From assembly GCA_015099395.1 (NCBI GenBank), contig AP024096.1:3534001-3598000 (forward strand): a stretch of DNA of 64,000 nt. The letters are read 5' to 3'. The notes below the pieces were generated by a model. The model had not been told where the DNA came from, made no database searches, and saw only the letters and a list, made by a program, of their open reading frames with translations. Position numbers and translations under genes: made by a program. Shown here piece by piece: positions 60,857-64,000 of this stretch. The stretch's first letter is position 1, and each line of letters opens with the position of its first letter. Source of the DNA: Ktedonobacteria bacterium brp13. Its GTDB lineage: Bacteria; Chloroflexota; Ktedonobacteria; Ktedonobacterales; Ktedonobacteraceae.

Positions 60857-61522
60857 TTATATCGACGTGACGATTTGCTCTACCTCGACAGCAGGTTTTT
60901 GCGCTATCTTTGTTGCGGTTCGCAGCCGTGTATAGACCAGCCCTACATAGAGTACATCGTAGATGAAGGTCGCGATATAGAGAAAGGGCAAGAGCACAGA
61001 GTGATGATAGGATACAGCATACAGATAGAAGGCAAGCGATGCAAAGGCGGTACCGATTAATTTACAGAGCGCAATAGCCAGCGATTGACCTCGTAAGGAA
61101 CCGCGACGGAAGAGCATCGGAATAAATAGTACAGACATCATCAGATTCTGCCCAAACGCAGAGTATGTACCTGAGTCGTGAAACTCAAGAGTAACGAACA
61201 GTACCGCGAAGAAACTTGTGACGAGTGTCAAAGCAAACATTCCATAAAAGATCCGCTTCGCTAATGTGGGAAATTCCTTAGGACCATAGAGGATCGTTAG
61301 CGCAAAAATGCCTGCATCCAACACGAACCAGACAATATCGACAATATGCTGAATGAGGTGAGGTGGCAGGAGAAACGTGAAGATGAACTCCCACGAGATG
61401 TTAGCACAAAGCGCGACTAAAGGCATTCCGTAAGAGTGGTCACGCCAACTGCGCTGAATGATCAACACATAGGTGGCGGTCCAAAATAATCCTGAGCCAA
61501 GCATAAGAAGCGTGTAGTACAT
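60857..61522 (-). CDS. Seven-helix membrane protein, possibly Pyr4-like terpene cyclase fold
   Basis: 221 residues from the ATG at 61522 with AAAGGA upstream. Seven hydrophobic helices can be drawn. The second contains ALCANISWEFIFTFLLP, and the third HIVDIVWFVLDAGIFALTILYG. This WE and W..D arrangement, plus SAFGQNLMMSVLFIPMLFRRGS, recalls the transmembrane terpene cyclases (Pyr4/PaxB family) in which a Glu in helix 2 and an Asp act on the substrate. The resemblance is from memory and weak; no prenyltransferase gene is adjacent. Otherwise the function is unknown. Confidence 0.6.
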   Translation of the reverse strand: MYYTLLMLGSGLFWTATYVLIIQRSWRDHSYGMPLVALCANISWEFIFTFLLPPHLIQHIVDIVWFVLDAGIFALTILYGPKEFPTLAKRIFYGMFALTLVTSFFAVLFVTLEFHDSGTYSAFGQNLMMSVLFIPMLFRRGSLRGQSLAIALCKLIGTAFASLAFYLYAVSYHHSVLLPFLYIATFIYDVLYVGLVYTRLRTATKIAQKPAVEVEQIVTSI

Positions 61523-61604
61523 ACATGAGTATCCTTTCAAGTATGGAAATATTTATATATGAATACATAATTGAAACAGTCAGATAATGACGATTTATCA
61601 ATCG

Positions 61605-61946
61605 TTACACTTCTGCGCCTACGACAATGTCTATCGCAGTCATCGTCATCATACCCCGATTGATAGAGCGATCCAGTATTGGCAGCAGTGATGCTATTCG
61701 TTCCTCGCGTTCAATAATGTCAATGACAATCGGTAAGTTCTCGGAGATATCGACAATGCGATCCGTTGAAAGGTGGTGTTCTGGACCGAAGCCTTCGATG
61801 CCACGAAAAACAACGACACGTAGCACGCCATGCTGCCTTGCCGCCTCTACAATGGACTGATAGAGGGGCCGTCCTTGCCACGCTTGAGCTTCTCCCACAA
61901 AGATGCGGATGCGTCTCCCCTTTTTATAGGTTATAGCTGCTGTCAT
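61605..61946 (-). CDS. DUF190 domain protein
   Basis: 113 residues; DUF190 is a PII-like ferredoxin fold: GRRIRIFVGEAQAWQGRPLYQSIVEAARQHGVLRVVVFRGIEGFG, then LPIVIDIIEREERIASLLPIL. Family proteins are often near fluoride-channel (crcB) or ion-transport genes; their ligand is not settled. It follows the larger DUF190-CBS gene by only six bases, so both are one operon and may form a mixed trimer. Confidence 0.9.
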   Translation of the reverse strand: MTAAITYKKGRRIRIFVGEAQAWQGRPLYQSIVEAARQHGVLRVVVFRGIEGFGPEHHLSTDRIVDISENLPIVIDIIEREERIASLLPILDRSINRGMMTMTAIDIVVGAEV

Positions 61947-61952
61947 CTTCTT

Positions 61953-63302
61953 CTACCCTTCCATAAATAATTTCAGTAGATCAGAGCGACCAACCACACC
62001 TTCCAGATGATTCTCCTCATCTACAACTGGTAGAAATGTACGACCCATACGCATCATCTTCTCAACCGCTACATCTATAGTGGTGTTCGTAGTCACTGTG
62101 ACCACCTGCGTATTCATTACATCTATTGCACGTTGAGCCTTCGCAGTAGAACGCGGCAATGCGCCAGTAGCGATACGCGTCCGGTTGCCACGTGCCCAAT
62201 CTGCGAGCATGTTGAGAATGTTGGGGCGCATCTCAGCCTGGATACGCGTCAAAACGTCCACGTCACTGATAATACCCAGCACGTGCCGTTCAGTATCTAC
62301 GACAATCACGCGCTTCAAGGGTGAGCTAACCAGCGCATCGATAACTTCAGTGAGCGGCGTCTCGCTATCAACGGTAGAGACTGCCGTCTGCATATATGTG
62401 GCAACCGTCGTCGGTTGCGTCCTGCCCGCTAACACATCGCTCTGGGAGAGCGCTTGCGTCGTCGTACGTGCTTGCGGACTGAGCAGAGGACTCGTCACGA
62501 CGACCTGCAACAGATCAGCACGCGAAAGCATACCGATCAGCGTACCATCTTTTTCAACGACCGGTAGCCGCCTCAAGCCCGAATTAAGCATAATTCGCGC
62601 AGCATCACGAATCGAGTTCGCCGGTTCCACTGTTCGTACAGCGGTATTCATCACATCTCGTGCTAGCAATGGGCTCTGCTGAATATGTTCAAGTGACGTA
62701 TCGATATGTTGAGCGGTAGTCTCATCCAATTCACGAGCCCTCTTGACGATACCACGGCGAATCGGCAGCACATCATGACGGATAAGATCCCCGGTACTAA
62801 TAATCCCAACCAGATGATGCTGCTCATTGACGACAGGTAGCACGCGAAATGGCGCATCTAATAGCAAGGAGACAACATGCGTCAGAGAGGCCGTTGGCAG
62901 GACAGTCAGCACCGACGTCTCCATTACTTGTCGGACAGGCAGTTTCACAGGCAAACCATGGGCATGGGCATGCGTGTATTTCAAGACATCAGTCTCATGA
63001 AGCGTCATAATACCGCTCCCTACCATAGTAAAAAGGTGTGGCAGTAAACGCTGTAAACGTTCTGGCTGATCAATAACCTGGAGCATGACTGGAGCATCCG
63101 ATGTCAGTTGCCATGCCTTTTGTTCATGTAAGCGTACGCCAGCCCCATAACCGGCGATGGCCCGCGTAACAGTCGCACCGGCACAACCATTCTTACGCAG
63201 AAACTCCACGATCTCGACATACAAAGTATTGCCATTCCACTGATCAGACTCCCCGATATAGATGCTTAGCACCTGTGCCTTGCCCTGACGTAGTAAACTC
63301 AT
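61953..63302 (-). CDS. DUF190 plus four CBS domains
   Basis: 449 residues. N-terminal DUF190 (LSIYIGESDQWNGNTLYVEIVEFLRKNGCAGATVTRAIAGYG), then four CBS motifs: VRQVMETSVLTVLPTASL.., ARDVMNTAVRTVEPANSIRDAARIML.., VATYMQTAVSTVDSETPLTEVIDAL.., AIDVMNTQVVTVTTNTTIDVAVEKM... CBS pairs bind AMP, ATP or SAM and act as energy sensors. The fusion suggests that the PII-like fold is tied to nucleotide sensing. The target is unknown; no channel gene lies in the window beside it. Confidence 0.9.
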   Translation of the reverse strand: MSLLRQGKAQVLSIYIGESDQWNGNTLYVEIVEFLRKNGCAGATVTRAIAGYGAGVRLHEQKAWQLTSDAPVMLQVIDQPERLQRLLPHLFTMVGSGIMTLHETDVLKYTHAHAHGLPVKLPVRQVMETSVLTVLPTASLTHVVSLLLDAPFRVLPVVNEQHHLVGIISTGDLIRHDVLPIRRGIVKRARELDETTAQHIDTSLEHIQQSPLLARDVMNTAVRTVEPANSIRDAARIMLNSGLRRLPVVEKDGTLIGMLSRADLLQVVVTSPLLSPQARTTTQALSQSDVLAGRTQPTTVATYMQTAVSTVDSETPLTEVIDALVSSPLKRVIVVDTERHVLGIISDVDVLTRIQAEMRPNILNMLADWARGNRTRIATGALPRSTAKAQRAIDVMNTQVVTVTTNTTIDVAVEKMMRMGRTFLPVVDEENHLEGVVGRSDLLKLFMEG

Positions 63303-63554
63303 GTCACACGCCTTCTTCCTGACTTCATCCCATGCAAAATATCTTCCTAGCGTTTCTATTATAAACTGTATTGGACAAAGATGTGACGCTTCTGCCGTGG
63401 AGGATTGTCAGTGATAGTGCTCTTTACTTACACTAGAGATACTGTACACGATAGCGGTAATGGCGATATTAGCATCGAATTCATCTTCGATGGTGGCAGG
63501 GATTTTTGCGATATTCTTGGCAATAGCATTGTTTTTATGTATTATAGATACATA
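63303..63554. other. Intergenic region, no gene seen
   Basis: About 250 bp upstream of the DUF190-CBS operon. A 62-codon frame at 63405 has no motif. Promoter elements not recognised. Confidence 0.35.
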
Positions 63555-63581
63555 AGGGTGGCCTGCTACGCGGGCCACCCT
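63555..63581 (-). terminator. Hairpin downstream of the glyoxalase-fold gene
   Basis: AGGGTGGCC / GGCCACCCT, 9-bp perfect stem with a 9-nt loop, followed on the minus strand by an AT-rich stretch and a second small dyad (63535-63555). It lies 30 bp after the stop of the partial gene. Confidence 0.6.
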
Positions 63582-63612
63582 CGTGCTTTATAACTGTAGA
63601 TCCTCCACTCAG

Positions 63613-64000
63613 CTAGCGGGTAACTGGCTCAAATTTGAGTGACTGGATGGGTTTCAGGTTCTCTTCAATCTCTTGACGCCGTGGCTCCAGGAACGGTGGC
63701 AGGGCCAGTAGCTCGCCAAGATGCTCTGGATCTTCGTCTGCGGTAAAGCCAGGACCATCCGTTGCGATCTCGAAGAGGACGCCACCGGGCTCCCTAAAGT
63801 AGACGGAGTGGAAGTAGTAACGTTCGATGACCGGTGTGACACCGCGAACGACCTTTGCTATTTTCTCGCGCCAGAGCTCGTGCTCTTCATTGTCAGGCGT
63901 ACGGAAGGCGACATGATGGACCCCTCCAATAGCTGGCATGCCACTGCGCAGTTCGGGACGAATATCAATATGCACCTGCGTTCCAGGTCCGCCAGCTCCT
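63613..64000 (-). CDS. Glyoxalase/ring-cleaving dioxygenase, 5' end outside window
   Basis: The frame is open to the window edge (GAGGPGTQVHIDIRPELR.. before the GTG at 63975), so only the C-terminal 128 residues are seen. VOC-fold motifs: HIDIRPELRSG, IGGVHHVAFRTPD (metal His), and the last Glu in EPGGVLFEIATDGPGF. This matches the second half of hydroquinone-type ring-cleaving dioxygenases (MhqO/LinE-like) of about 315 residues. It probably cuts an aromatic ring with O2 and Fe(II), but the substrate is not shown. Confidence 0.82.
   Translation of the reverse strand, partial: GAGGPGTQVHIDIRPELRSGMPAIGGVHHVAFRTPDNEEHELWREKIAKVVRGVTPVIERYYFHSVYFREPGGVLFEIATDGPGFTADEDPEHLGELLALPPFLEPRRQEIEENLKPIQSLKFEPVTR

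Overview
The window is about 64 kb of a bacterial chromosome with roughly 50% GC, Shine-Dalgarno sites of the AGGAGG type, sigma-70 style promoters, lipoproteins with classical lipoboxes and many paralogous signalling and oxidoreductase genes. The protein repertoire (two-component and Ser/Thr kinase signalling, Pro/Thr-rich repeat linkers, sedolisin peptidase, DUF190/CBS proteins, GH38 and GH3 enzymes) resembles large-genome Chloroflexota of the Ktedonobacteria type. That assignment is inference: no rRNA, tRNA or marker gene is present to prove it. Both window ends cut through genes: a GNAT acetyltransferase on the left and a glyoxalase-fold dioxygenase on the right.

Layout. 0-5.7 kb: GNAT enzyme, family 9 glycosyltransferase, a radical SAM enzyme, an alpha/beta hydrolase and a lipoprotein. 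5.7-7.1 kb: a decayed nucleoside phosphorylase, a YCII-like protein, a 209-bp palindromic element and a strong bidirectional terminator. 7.1-30 kb: ordinary metabolic and signalling genes, including an unusual sedolisin with a collagen-like linker, aroA, a sarcosine-oxidase-like flavoprotein, NlpC/P60, a TetR-regulated methyltransferase, a GH3 lipoprotein, a membrane Ser/Thr kinase, an ATP-grasp ligase, a flavin monooxygenase and, at 27.8-29.9 kb, a TIR-NTPase-TIR protein that looks like an immune sensor.

31-39 kb is an accessory island. It lies between the intact metallophosphoesterase gene (30389-31237) and a second, 95%-identical copy of the last 286 bp of that gene (38857-39142). It holds a tandem pair of 113-bp inverted-repeat elements, a DUF2332 gene, an IS remnant, an exported protein, a gene truncated by an intact 1.17-kb DDE insertion sequence, a RibD/DHFR-like gene and a 63-bp palindrome made of two copies of that IS's left end.

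39.9-43.5 kb is the most interesting segment: a minus-strand operon that looks like an undescribed ribosomal-peptide (RiPP) cluster. An 84-residue precursor carries three Tyr-Ser-Lys units at a six-residue period. Its stop overlaps the start of a radical SAM/SPASM maturase resembling the FxsB cyclophane-forming type. An APH-fold kinase follows, and a GCS2-type glutamate-cysteine-ligase-like enzyme lies upstream. The cluster abuts a 5'-truncated BAAT-type hydrolase gene, suggesting an insertion or rearrangement.

44.8-47.6 kb encodes a compact flavin-based electron-transfer module: an FMN-binding lipoprotein-like carrier, its flavin transferase ApbE, and a fusion of an RnfD/NqrB-like membrane domain with a ferredoxin-NADP reductase domain. 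A TetR regulator with a clear palindromic operator and a ClC transporter follow. 50.6-64 kb: GH38 alpha-mannosidase, DedA and PAP2 membrane proteins (undecaprenyl-phosphate recycling is plausible), an OmpR/histidine kinase pair, an ECF sigma/anti-sigma pair, an oxalate decarboxylase, a seven-helix membrane protein, and a DUF190/CBS pair.
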